Assembly: GCA_013812005.1 (NCBI GenBank)
Contig: JACCUE010000129.1
Location: 1 to 6,136 of the forward strand
Source of the DNA: Thermoleophilaceae bacterium
GTDB taxonomy: Bacteria; Actinomycetota; Thermoleophilia; Solirubrobacterales; Thermoleophilaceae
Length of the DNA stretch: 6,136 nucleotides
Direction: 5' to 3'
Below the pieces are notes generated by a model. That model was not told the DNA's origin and ran no database searches. It saw only the letters and a program-made list of their open reading frames with translations. Each line of letters opens with the position of its first letter. Positions within the stretch are counted from its first letter, which is position 1. The position numbers were made by a program, and so were the translations under genes. Shown here piece after piece: positions 1-5,918 of the stretch.

Positions 1-14
1 GAGGCGTAGCTCAC
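1..14 (-). CDS. Possible start of a third cistron, cut by window edge
   Basis: On the minus strand the crotonase stop codon lies in a GTGA, exactly like the junction between the carrier and the crotonase upstream. A GTG at 14-12 would open a reading frame reading Met-Ser-Tyr-Ala before the window ends. A purine-rich stretch (GGAAGGG) lies a few bases upstream in the crotonase tail and could serve as ribosome binding site. Only four codons are visible, so neither the product nor the reality of the gene can be judged. If real, it is translationally coupled and a further member of the carrier-crotonase operon. Confidence 0.35.
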
Positions 15-859
15 CTGCCCTTCCACTCGGGCGCCCGCTTCTCGGCGAACGCGCGCACGCCCTCGCGGAAATCCTCGGTCACGAAGCACGACTCGCGCAG
101 AGCGACCATCTCCTGCTCGACGTCTTCGGGTAGGGCGCCCCCCCAGGCCCGCAGCGTGCGCAGGATCCGCTTGTTGCCGGCGAGTGACAGCGGCGCGTTG
201 GCGGCCGTCTCCGCCGCCATGTCGAGCGTGCGTCGCTCGAGGTCTTCGGGCTCGACCACATGGGACAGGAGACCGATCTCGCGGCCGCGCTCGGCGTCGA
301 CGGTGCGGCCGACATAGAAGAGCTCGGCGGCGTGGGCCGGCCCGCACAGCTCGACGAACTTGCGCAGGCCGGTATGCGAGTAGATCAGTCCCAGCTTGGC
401 CGGCGGCATCCCCAGCCTGATCGTGTTCGCGGCGATCCGGATGTCGCAGGTCAGCGCCAGCTCGAGACCTCCGCCGATGGCGTGGCCGTTGAGGGCGCCA
501 ATCACCGGAAACGGATACTCGCTCAGTGCCTGCATGGCTTGGTGGAAGGGGTGGGCCACCAGGCGCTGCGCGCGCTCTTCGAACACCTGCTTCGAGCCCG
601 CGCCGGCAGGCGTCGGTCGGGGGGCGTCCGGGTCCGCCTCGAGGTTGGCGATGTCATAGCCCGCCGAGAACATTCCCTCCGTCCCCGTGATCACCAGGCA
701 GCGGGCGTCGAGCGACCGGACCGTCTCAGCCAGGGCGTCGAGGATCTCGTGGTCGAGCGCCCCGCGGCGGGCGGGGTTGGCGATTCGCACCCGGACGACC
801 CCCGCCTCGGGCTGATCGCGGATGAGCTTGCCGGAGGCAAGCTCAGTCGGCCGGCTCAC
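11..859 (-). CDS. Crotonase-superfamily protein (enoyl-CoA hydratase/isomerase family), methylmalonyl-CoA decarboxylase-like
   Basis: A 282-aa acyl-CoA enzyme of the crotonase fold, expected to be cytoplasmic and to act on a CoA thioester. Visible landmarks are FSAGYDI at 64-70 (oxyanion loop), NGHAIGGGLELAL at 124-136 with the conserved Glu133, and a C-terminal helix region ending EKRAPEWKGR. The second glutamate of true enoyl-CoA hydratases (Glu164 in rat, in a PEI motif) is replaced by Pro153 in MPPAKLG, so simple hydratase activity is doubtful. KLGLIYSHTG (155-164) and the tail TEDFREGVRAFAEKR resemble E. coli methylmalonyl-CoA decarboxylase (ScpB/YgfG), and Tyr160 falls where I recall its active-site Tyr140. 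The position of that enzyme's His66 holds Tyr68 here. The GTG start overlaps the carrier stop as GTGA, so translation is probably coupled. The family is sure; the substrate (hydratase, isomerase or decarboxylase) is open. Confidence 0.93.
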   Translation of the reverse strand: MSRPTELASGKLIRDQPEAGVVRVRIANPARRGALDHEILDALAETVRSLDARCLVITGTEGMFSAGYDIANLEADPDAPRPTPAGAGSKQVFEERAQRLVAHPFHQAMQALSEYPFPVIGALNGHAIGGGLELALTCDIRIAANTIRLGMPPAKLGLIYSHTGLRKFVELCGPAHAAELFYVGRTVDAERGREIGLLSHVVEPEDLERRTLDMAAETAANAPLSLAGNKRILRTLRAWGGALPEDVEQEMVALRESCFVTEDFREGVRAFAEKRAPEWKGR

Positions 860-1071
860 CCCTCGAGCACGACCAGGGTCTCGCCCTCGCTGACCGCCTG
901 GCCCTCCTTACACCGGATCTCCTTGACGGTGCCATCGTCCTCCGCCTCCACCGGCATCTCCATCTTCATCGACTCGAGGATCACGACCGTGTCGCCCTCC
1001 TTGACCTCCTGGCCGACCTCGCACTCGACCTTCCAGATCGTGCCGGTGATGTGGGCCTCAACGTCGGGCAA
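856..1071 (-). CDS. Free-standing biotinyl/lipoyl-binding carrier protein
   Basis: A 71-aa single-domain carrier of the biotin/lipoyl attachment family. ESMKMEMP at 33-40 is the biotinylation motif, with Lys36 as the modified lysine, flanked by the repeated halves of a flattened beta barrel (VGQEVKEGD and KEGQAVSEGE). Methionines on both sides of the lysine favour biotin over lipoate. The protein should carry a carboxyl group between a biotin carboxylase and a carboxyltransferase, neither of which is in the window. The frame stays open far upstream antisense to glpK, but a TTG at 1071 lies 5 nt after a perfect AGGAGG and gives the usual length for this small family (about 70 aa), so I chose it. 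The stop overlaps the start of the crotonase gene by 4 bp (GTGA). The domain call is firm; the reaction partner is unknown. Confidence 0.92.
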   Translation of the reverse strand: MPDVEAHITGTIWKVECEVGQEVKEGDTVVILESMKMEMPVEAEDDGTVKEIRCKEGQAVSEGETLVVLEG

Positions 1072-1076
1072 AGCTG

Positions 1077-1082
1077 CCTCCT
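1077..1082 (-). promoter_or_regulatory. Shine-Dalgarno site of the carrier gene
   Basis: The minus strand reads AGGAGG, a perfect match to the anti-Shine-Dalgarno core, 5 nt before the TTG codon at 1071. It decides the start of the carrier gene, whose frame otherwise continues far upstream, and shows that this transcript has a leader, unlike the neighbouring leaderless-looking genes. Confidence 0.85.
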
Positions 1083-1105
1083 GGTTCGAGGGGGTACGCC
1101 GCCGC

Positions 1106-1123
1106 GCCACGATACCCACGATA
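1106..1123 (-). promoter_or_regulatory. Tandem TATCGTGGN repeat, candidate promoter of the carrier-crotonase operon
   Basis: The minus strand carries TATCGTGGG followed directly by TATCGTGGC. Either TATCGT fits a -10 box (TANNNT) and would give a short leader of roughly 30 to 40 nt carrying the AGGAGG. No clear -35 box is seen. The direct repeat could alternatively be a small protein-binding site. The assignment rests on position and consensus only. Confidence 0.25.
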
Positions 1124-1154
1124 GGCGACGGGATCAGCAGGTGAAGGTGCGGGG

Positions 1155-1171
1155 GGCGCTGACGTCGCGCC
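1155..1171. promoter_or_regulatory. 17-bp inverted repeat in the divergent control region
   Basis: GGCGC and GCGCC arms surround TGACGTC, which itself holds the palindrome GACGTC. The site ends about 20 bp before the candidate -10 box of glpK, where the -35 contacts would be, so it could be an operator. In DNA this rich in G and C short GC palindromes are common by chance, so the call is weak. The remainder of 1072-1206 holds only the two candidate promoters and the carrier ribosome binding site. Confidence 0.22.
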
Positions 1172-1191
1172 GGCGGAGCTTGCGGTGGCGG

Positions 1192-1206
1192 TAGGCTGGG
1201 CGGCTC
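1192..1206 (+). promoter_or_regulatory. Candidate leaderless promoter of glpK (TAGGCT -10 box)
   Basis: TAGGCT at 1192-1197 fits the TANNNT -10 consensus and lies 9 nt before the GTG start of glpK. No convincing Shine-Dalgarno sequence is present. The same TAGNCT element stands 7 nt before two other starts in this window, which makes transcription starting at or next to the start codon likely. No -35 box is recognisable. Confidence 0.55.
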
Positions 1207-2676
1207 GTGATCCTCGCGCTGGATCAGGGCACCACGGGCTCCACCGCGATCGTCTTCGACGAGGAGGGCCGCCCAGCCGGGCGCTCCTACAGCGAGTTCG
1301 GCCAGCACTTCCCCCGGCCGGGCTGGGTGGAGCACGACGCGAATGAGATCTGGCAGGTGACGCGGAAGGTGGGCCGTGAGGCACTCGATGCCGCCGGAGT
1401 CCACGGCCGCGACCTGAGGGGAATCGGCATCACAAACCAGCGCGAGACCGTGGTGGCGTGGGATCCCAAGACGGGCGAGCCCCTGCATCGGGCGCTGGTC
1501 TGGCAGGACAGGCGGACCGCCGCCCGCTGCGACGAGCTGCGCGAGTCGGGCCACGAGGAGATCGTGCGACGGCGCACGGGGCTCGTGCTCGACCCCTACT
1601 TCTCGGGCACGAAGATCGAGTGGCTCATCCGGGAGGGAGGGGTCGGCCCGGGCGCCGCCTTCGGGACGATCGACTCGTGGCTGGTCTTCAAGCTCACGGG
1701 CAACCACGCCACCGACTTCTCGAACGCCTCGCGCACCCTGCTGTTCGACATCGACGCACTCGGCTGGCACGACGAGCTCTGCGGCCCCCTAGAAATCGAT
1801 CCGAGTTCCTTGCCCGAGCCCGCGGCCAACGACGCCGGCTTCGGCATGACGGTGGAGTTCGGCGGCCGGGTGCCGGTGGCGGGCATCGCGGGCGACCAGC
1901 AGGCGGCGCTCTACGGGCAGGGCTGCCACGCCCAGGGCCAGGGCAAGAACACCTACGGCACGGGCAGCTTCGTGCTGCAGAACGCCGGCCGCGAGCGGCC
2001 CCGGACCGAGGACGGCCTGTTGACCACCGTCGCCTGGGGGATTGGCGCGCGCGTGGACTATGCGCTCGAGGCGGCGATCTTCGTGACCGGCGCCGCGGTG
2101 CAGTGGCTGCGCGACGGCCTGGGCATCATCGAGACGGCAGCGCAGACCGAGGAGCTGGCGCGCTCGCTGGACTCCAATGACGGCGTATACCTCGTCCCCG
2201 CCTTCACCGGGCTCGGCTCCCCGCACTGGGATCCCTACGCGCGGGGCACGATCGTGGGCCTCACGAGGGGCTCCGGGCGCGCCCACCTCGCCAGGGCCGT
2301 GCTCGAGTCGATCGCCTACCAGACCGTCGACGCGGTGGAGGCGATGCAAGCCGCTTCGGGGGTGAAGCTGGACGAGCTGAAGGCCGACGGGGGAGCGGTG
2401 CACAACTCCTGGCTGATGCGCTTTCAGGCGGATGTGCTCGGCGTGCCTGTGGTCGTGCCCGAGGTGTCCGAGACCACCGCCCTCGGCGCCGCGTACCTGG
2501 CGGGCGTGGCCACCGGGCTCTGGACGGAGTCCGACACCCGCGCGATGTGGCGCGAGGCCGCTCGGTACGAGCCGCGCATGGACGGCTCCGAGCGCGACCG
2601 GCTGCTCGGCGAATGGCGCCGCGCCCTCGAACGGGCGGGCGGCTGGGCGCGTAACGAACCGCAGCAGGCCGGGTAG
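1207..2676 (+). CDS. glpK: Glycerol kinase
   Basis: A 489-aa FGGY-family kinase that phosphorylates glycerol to sn-glycerol 3-phosphate with ATP in the cytoplasm. The N-terminus opens directly with the phosphate loop LDQGTTGST (5-13). Glycerol contacts are Arg79-Glu80 in ITNQRE, Tyr131, and the catalytic base Asp230 in GIAGDQQAALYGQ. NTYGTGSF (248-255) is the nucleotide-site region. Both FGGY signatures are intact: YFSGTKIEWLIRE at 131-143, and the one running from Gly347 to Glu367. The GTG start leaves only four residues before the conserved Asp6, a few fewer than E. coli GlpK, and fits the upstream TAGGCT box. The loop before the catalytic Asp (FGGRVP, 218-223) is about three residues shorter than the E. 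coli fructose-1,6-bisphosphate loop and lacks the regulatory histidine of enterococcal enzymes, so those controls are probably absent. The acyltransferase gene follows after 9 bp, suggesting an operon. Confidence 0.97.
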   Translation: MILALDQGTTGSTAIVFDEEGRPAGRSYSEFGQHFPRPGWVEHDANEIWQVTRKVGREALDAAGVHGRDLRGIGITNQRETVVAWDPKTGEPLHRALVWQDRRTAARCDELRESGHEEIVRRRTGLVLDPYFSGTKIEWLIREGGVGPGAAFGTIDSWLVFKLTGNHATDFSNASRTLLFDIDALGWHDELCGPLEIDPSSLPEPAANDAGFGMTVEFGGRVPVAGIAGDQQAALYGQGCHAQGQGKNTYGTGSFVLQNAGRERPRTEDGLLTTVAWGIGARVDYALEAAIFVTGAAVQWLRDGLGIIETAAQTEELARSLDSNDGVYLVPAFTGLGSPHWDPYARGTIVGLTRGSGRAHLARAVLESIAYQTVDAVEAMQAASGVKLDELKADGGAVHNSWLMRFQADVLGVPVVVPEVSETTALGAAYLAGVATGLWTESDTRAMWREAARYEPRMDGSERDRLLGEWRRALERAGGWARNEPQQAG

Positions 2677-2685
2677 GCAGCACAG

Positions 2686-3483
2686 ATGGGGGAGTCAGAG
2701 AAGCCCAAGGGCAACCTCAAGCCGCAGGTCTACAAGGACCCGAGGCCCGCCGAGCACTTCACGCACTTCCACGAGCGCACGCGGGCCAAGCGCCCCAACT
2801 GGATGTACGAAGCGGTGCGCCTCGTGCTCACTCCCTACCTGCTGTTCTTCTTTCGCACCCGCGCGATCGATTCGGACAAGGTGCCCGCCGACGGTCCCGC
2901 GATCGTCGCCCCCAACCACTTCTCCTTCCTCGACCACTTCTTCGTGTCCGTCTACCTGCGACGGAAGGTGCAGTTCATGGCCAAGTCGCAGCTGTTCGAG
3001 ATGCCGATGCAGGTCGTATACAAGAACGGCGGTGTGTTCCCCGTGCGCCGCGGGCAACGCGACGACGAGGCGTTCAAGACCGCGCACGCGGTGCTGGCGC
3101 GCGGAGGCATCGTGGTCATGTACTGCGAGGGCGGGCGGTCGCGCACGGGCGAGCTCGGCGAGGCCAAGCCCGGGATCGGCCGGCTTGCGCTGGAGTCGGG
3201 CGCGCCGGTGGTGCCCGCAGCGTTGGCAGGGTCCGAGCGCGTACGCGACTGGAAGCGACTGCAGTTCCCGAAGGTGACCGTGCAGTTCGGCGATCCGATC
3301 CGCTTCGAGCGCGTCGACGATCCCGACCGCGCGCAGTCGCAGGCCGCCTCCGAGGAGATCTTCACGCGGATCAAGGGGTTGTGGCACGGGTTGCGGCAGA
3401 ACGGGCGCACCGCGACCGTGAGGGCGCGCCGGGCTGCGCGCCGCGGCGGCGAGCCGGCCACCACTCGGCCGGCGACCGACTGA
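2686..3483 (+). CDS. PlsC-type 1-acyl-sn-glycerol-3-phosphate acyltransferase
   Basis: A 265-aa acyltransferase of the LPLAT/PlsC family, expected at the inner face of the cytoplasmic membrane and likely to acylate lysophosphatidic acid to phosphatidic acid. The four family blocks appear in order: NHFSFLD (77-83, catalytic His78 and Asp83), GGVFPVRRG (115-123), EGGRSRTG (148-155, with Gly in place of the usual Thr of EGTRSR), and VVPAAL (175-180). A hydrophobic stretch LVLTPYLLFFF (46-56) precedes block I and may dip into the membrane. The C-terminus is a basic, probably disordered tail (about 240-265). The ATG start lies 9 bp after the glpK stop, with only a weak GGGTAGG as possible ribosome binding site. 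Pairing with glycerol kinase suggests that glycerol is channelled to phospholipids. Family members also acylate other lysophospholipids, so the exact acceptor is unproven. Confidence 0.92.
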   Translation: MGESEKPKGNLKPQVYKDPRPAEHFTHFHERTRAKRPNWMYEAVRLVLTPYLLFFFRTRAIDSDKVPADGPAIVAPNHFSFLDHFFVSVYLRRKVQFMAKSQLFEMPMQVVYKNGGVFPVRRGQRDDEAFKTAHAVLARGGIVVMYCEGGRSRTGELGEAKPGIGRLALESGAPVVPAALAGSERVRDWKRLQFPKVTVQFGDPIRFERVDDPDRAQSQAASEEIFTRIKGLWHGLRQNGRTATVRARRAARRGGEPATTRPATD

Positions 3484-3525
3484 GCGGCGCCTGCGCCGCG
3501 CGCGGCTCGCACGCGGGCTCCCCGC
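3484..3525 (+). terminator. Two GC-rich hairpins after plsC-type gene, possible terminator
   Basis: Immediately after the TGA stop, GCGGCGC and GCGCCGC form a perfect inverted repeat at 3484-3499, and GCGGG/CCCGC with a 3-nt loop follows at 3513-3525. No T-run follows either, so a classical intrinsic terminator is not supported. High-GC actinobacteria are thought to use hairpins lacking a T-run in places, so termination of the glpK operon here is possible. Confidence 0.3.
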
Positions 3526-3569
3526 CTCGATCACGATCGCGCTCGGCCGCCCAGGCCCGTCAATCCTCC

Positions 3570-3582
3570 TAGGCTGCGGGCC
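3570..3582 (+). promoter_or_regulatory. Candidate leaderless promoter of the wall hydrolase (TAGGCT -10 box)
   Basis: TAGGCT at 3570-3575 is followed by 7 nt and then the GTG start at 3583. That is the usual distance from a -10 box to the transcription start, so the mRNA would begin with the start codon. A CCTCCT just upstream is the complement of a Shine-Dalgarno and has no role on this strand. No -35 box is evident. Confidence 0.6.
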
Positions 3583-5022
3583 GTGCCTCGTACCGGTCTT
3601 GTTGCCCTCGTCGCCGTCGTGGTCGCTCTCGGTGCCGGGGCGTTCCTCGCTCTCCGTGATGCCGGCGGGGTTCCCGACGTCCCTCCGCTGGTGCTTCCGG
3701 CCGAAGCAGCGGATCCGTTCGCGTACTCGGAGAAGCGGCGGCAGGACTTCGAGCGGCGGGCTGCCCAGGGGCTCGCCCACGTGCTCTACGAGAAGAGCCC
3801 CGGCGGCATCGTTGCCTCGGCGCGGCGCACCGCACGCTGGCGGCCGCTGGTGGAGGGAGTGGCATCGGAGGCGAGGCTCGACGCCGACCTGATCGAAGCC
3901 ATCGTGCTGCTCGAGAGCGCGGGGCGCCCGGACGCGGTGGCCGACCCCGAGCTCGAGGGCGCCGTGGGACTGACGCAGATCCTGGCCGGCACGGGGCAGG
4001 GGCTGCTGGGGATGCGGGTCGACGTGGCCGCGAGCCGGAGGCTGACCCGCCGCATCCAGCGTGTCCGGGGGCGCGGCGAACCGGGCAGGGCGAAGCGACT
4101 GGAGCGGTTGCGCCGGCGGGTCGATCACCGCTTCGATCCTCGCCTCGCCCTCGAGGGCACGGCGCGCTACCTCGACTTCGCCCAAGGCGAGCTCGGGCGC
4201 GACGATCTGGCGCTCGTCTCCTACCACATGGGCGTGGGCAACCTCACGAGCGTGATCGAGGACTTCGGGGAGGCAGACCGCCCGAGCTACGCGCGGCTCT
4301 ACTTCGAGAGCTCGCCCTCCAGCCACCGCGCGGCGTGGCGGCGCCTGGCCGAGCTCGGCGACGACTCCTCGACCTACCTCTGGCGCGTGCTCGCGGCGCG
4401 GGACATCATGCGGCGCTATCGCGAGGACCGCGGCGCCCTGGCCCGCCGGGACGAGTTGCAGACCGCCAAGAACTCCGCCGAGGAGGTGTTGCACCCGGGC
4501 GACGAGACCGAGCGCTACGCGTCGCCGGACGATCTCGAGGACGCTTACGGAGACGACGAGCTGCGCCCCTTCCCCCAGGCGCCGGGCCGCACCGGACTGC
4601 GCCGCGACCGGGCGATGGGCGAGCTGGCCGGCCGGCTCGACGTGGGCCGCGACCTATACCGCGGGCTCCGGCCGGAGGCCTACGCGCTGGCGCTGTACAT
4701 GGCCCGCCTGACGCGGGAGGCCGGCGGTGGCGATGCGCCTCTCACCGTGACCAGTACCGTGCGCGACGAGGCCTACCAGGCGCTGCTGGCCAAGGGCAAC
4801 CCCGAGGCGACCGGTGGCTACTCGCTGCACACCACCGGCTTCGCGTTCGACGTGCTGCGCCGGTACTCGGGCGACCGTCAGGCGGTGGCCTTCCAGTTCG
4901 CCCTCGACCGGCTGGAGGCGCTCAACCTGATCGCATGGGTGCGAGAGCCCGCGGCGATCCACGTGACCGCGGCCGGTGACGCCCGGGTGCTGCTCGGCCA
5001 GCTGGAGGAGGAGGGTCAGTAG
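3583..5022 (+). CDS. SLT lytic transglycosylase fused to an M15-like metallopeptidase-like domain
   Basis: A 479-aa exported cell-wall protein. A hydrophobic segment at about 5-24 after Pro-Arg acts as signal anchor or signal peptide; no lipobox cysteine is seen. Residues about 85-240 are a lytic transglycosylase (SLT, lysozyme-like) domain: catalytic Glu111 in LLESAGRPDA, GAVGLTQI at 126-133, and SYHMGVGNL at 213-221 in place of the usual AYNAG. It should cleave the MurNAc-GlcNAc bond of peptidoglycan. An Arg-rich insert (about 152-183) interrupts the domain. Residues about 385-462 resemble M15/VanY-VanX (LAS) peptidases: SLHTTGFAFD at 414-423 gives His416 and Asp423 with the family spacing, and His460 is a likely third zinc ligand. 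The family catalytic Glu three residues before that His is Ala457 here; Glu455 is near. The GTG start is set by the TAGGCT box 7 nt upstream. The transglycosylase call is strong; peptidase activity is uncertain. Confidence 0.88.
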   Translation: MPRTGLVALVAVVVALGAGAFLALRDAGGVPDVPPLVLPAEAADPFAYSEKRRQDFERRAAQGLAHVLYEKSPGGIVASARRTARWRPLVEGVASEARLDADLIEAIVLLESAGRPDAVADPELEGAVGLTQILAGTGQGLLGMRVDVAASRRLTRRIQRVRGRGEPGRAKRLERLRRRVDHRFDPRLALEGTARYLDFAQGELGRDDLALVSYHMGVGNLTSVIEDFGEADRPSYARLYFESSPSSHRAAWRRLAELGDDSSTYLWRVLAARDIMRRYREDRGALARRDELQTAKNSAEEVLHPGDETERYASPDDLEDAYGDDELRPFPQAPGRTGLRRDRAMGELAGRLDVGRDLYRGLRPEAYALALYMARLTREAGGGDAPLTVTSTVRDEAYQALLAKGNPEATGGYSLHTTGFAFDVLRRYSGDRQAVAFQFALDRLEALNLIAWVREPAAIHVTAAGDARVLLGQLEEEGQ

Positions 5023-5918
5023 ACCGGCGCCAGCGTGCGCCAGTGGGCCATGTCGTGACCGGGGACGATCACAGCACCGGGGGTCTGCTCGACGTAGAGC
5101 TGGATCTCGCGCAGCGACCGGCGAAAGCGGTGCTCGTCGTCCATCCGGTAGGGAACGTGCGAGTCGCGCAGGGTGCGCATGGTGTACGCCGCGTCACCGG
5201 CGATCAGCGCTTCGCCGCCGGCCAGGCGCAGCACCACGGACATGTGGCCGTGGGTGTGACCGGGGGTGGATACCAGCATCACGCTGCCGTCGGCGAACAG
5301 GTCCAGGGCGCGGCCGAAGCTGGCGAACGACGTGGCGTCGGGCCCGTCGAAGTCGACCAGCCGGTAGTCGAAGGCATGGTCGTACTGGCGCTTGATGTAT
5401 CCGCTCAGCTGGCCGGCCTTCCTGGCTGCGGCCCACTCGCGCTCGGAGATGATGAAGGTGGCCTCCGGGAAGTGCGAGATCCCGCTGGCGTGGTCGGAGT
5501 GGAGGTGAGTCATCACGATCGTCCTGATGCTCTCCGCCGCGACGCCGAGGCCGCGCAGCTGGGCGGGCACGGCCTGGTTCGACTCCATCTCGACGTCCTT
5601 GAAGAGCAGGCCGCCGAAGCGGCCCATCGCCTGGGCGGGCTCGATGGGCACCGAGCCGTGGAAGCCGGTGTCGATCAGCAGCGCGCCCGCGGTCGGGTGC
5701 TCGACGAAGAAGGCCACGACGGGCACCTCCAGGTAGTCGTCACGGGGCACGCCGATCCCGAGCGCGCGCAGGGCTCCCATCCGTCCCTCCTCGCGATGGA
5801 AGTGCGCCGGGGGGCCCTCCATCCGCGCCACGAGCAGCGGGTGCACGTGCACTGCGGCGCCCTCGTGCCCGCCCGGGAGCGGGAGCGAGGCCGGTCTCGG
5901 CTCGGCGGCCATGCCCAT
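5016..5918 (-). CDS. Metallo-beta-lactamase-fold hydrolase, N-acyl-homoserine lactonase type
   Basis: A 300-aa MBL-fold enzyme with a dinuclear metal site: HLHSDH at 138-143, His221 in TPGHTHGH, Asp242 in GDAAYT, and His288 in PGHD near the C-terminus. Tyr245 stands three residues after Asp242, as does the lactone-binding Tyr194 after Asp191 in AiiA. The terminal PGHDMAHW region also fits AHL lactonases (AiiA/AttM group). Likely reaction: opening of a lactone ring such as acyl-homoserine lactone, in the cytoplasm; other lactones or esters are possible. I chose the ATG at 5918 rather than the start 10 codons upstream because TAGTCT lies 7 nt before it. No signal peptide is seen. The 3' end overlaps the convergent wall hydrolase by 7 bp. 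Family is confident, substrate is inferred. Confidence 0.9.
   Translation of the reverse strand: MGMAAEPRPASLPLPGGHEGAAVHVHPLLVARMEGPPAHFHREEGRMGALRALGIGVPRDDYLEVPVVAFFVEHPTAGALLIDTGFHGSVPIEPAQAMGRFGGLLFKDVEMESNQAVPAQLRGLGVAAESIRTIVMTHLHSDHASGISHFPEATFIISEREWAAARKAGQLSGYIKRQYDHAFDYRLVDFDGPDATSFASFGRALDLFADGSVMLVSTPGHTHGHMSVVLRLAGGEALIAGDAAYTMRTLRDSHVPYRMDDEHRFRRSLREIQLYVEQTPGAVIVPGHDMAHWRTLAPVY

Noticed and set aside
260..1144. 294-aa plus-strand open frame antisense to the crotonase and carrier
   Set aside because: It is a shadow frame: no recognisable domain, and the opposite strand has two clear conserved proteins.
1072..1770. In-frame upstream extension of the carrier gene to 1770 on the minus strand
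   Set aside because: The extension runs antisense through glpK, has low-complexity sequence without a domain, and the TTG at 1071 has a perfect AGGAGG and gives the usual family length.
2674..2685. TAGGCA 6 nt before the acyltransferase ATG as a further leaderless promoter
   Set aside because: The last base of the box, normally the most conserved T, is A; the TAG is simply the glpK stop codon; and the 9-bp gap fits an operon better.
3526..3569. Short palindrome CGATCACGATCG in the gap before the wall hydrolase, as an operator
   Set aside because: The arms are very short and GATC/CGATCG words are frequent in such DNA, so chance is sufficient.
2695..4494. 599-aa minus-strand open frame antisense to the acyltransferase and wall hydrolase genes
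   Set aside because: It spans two strongly supported plus-strand genes and their intergenic gap, has Arg/Gly/Pro/His-rich composition with no recognisable domain, and is typical of the antisense frames that stay open in GC-rich coding DNA.
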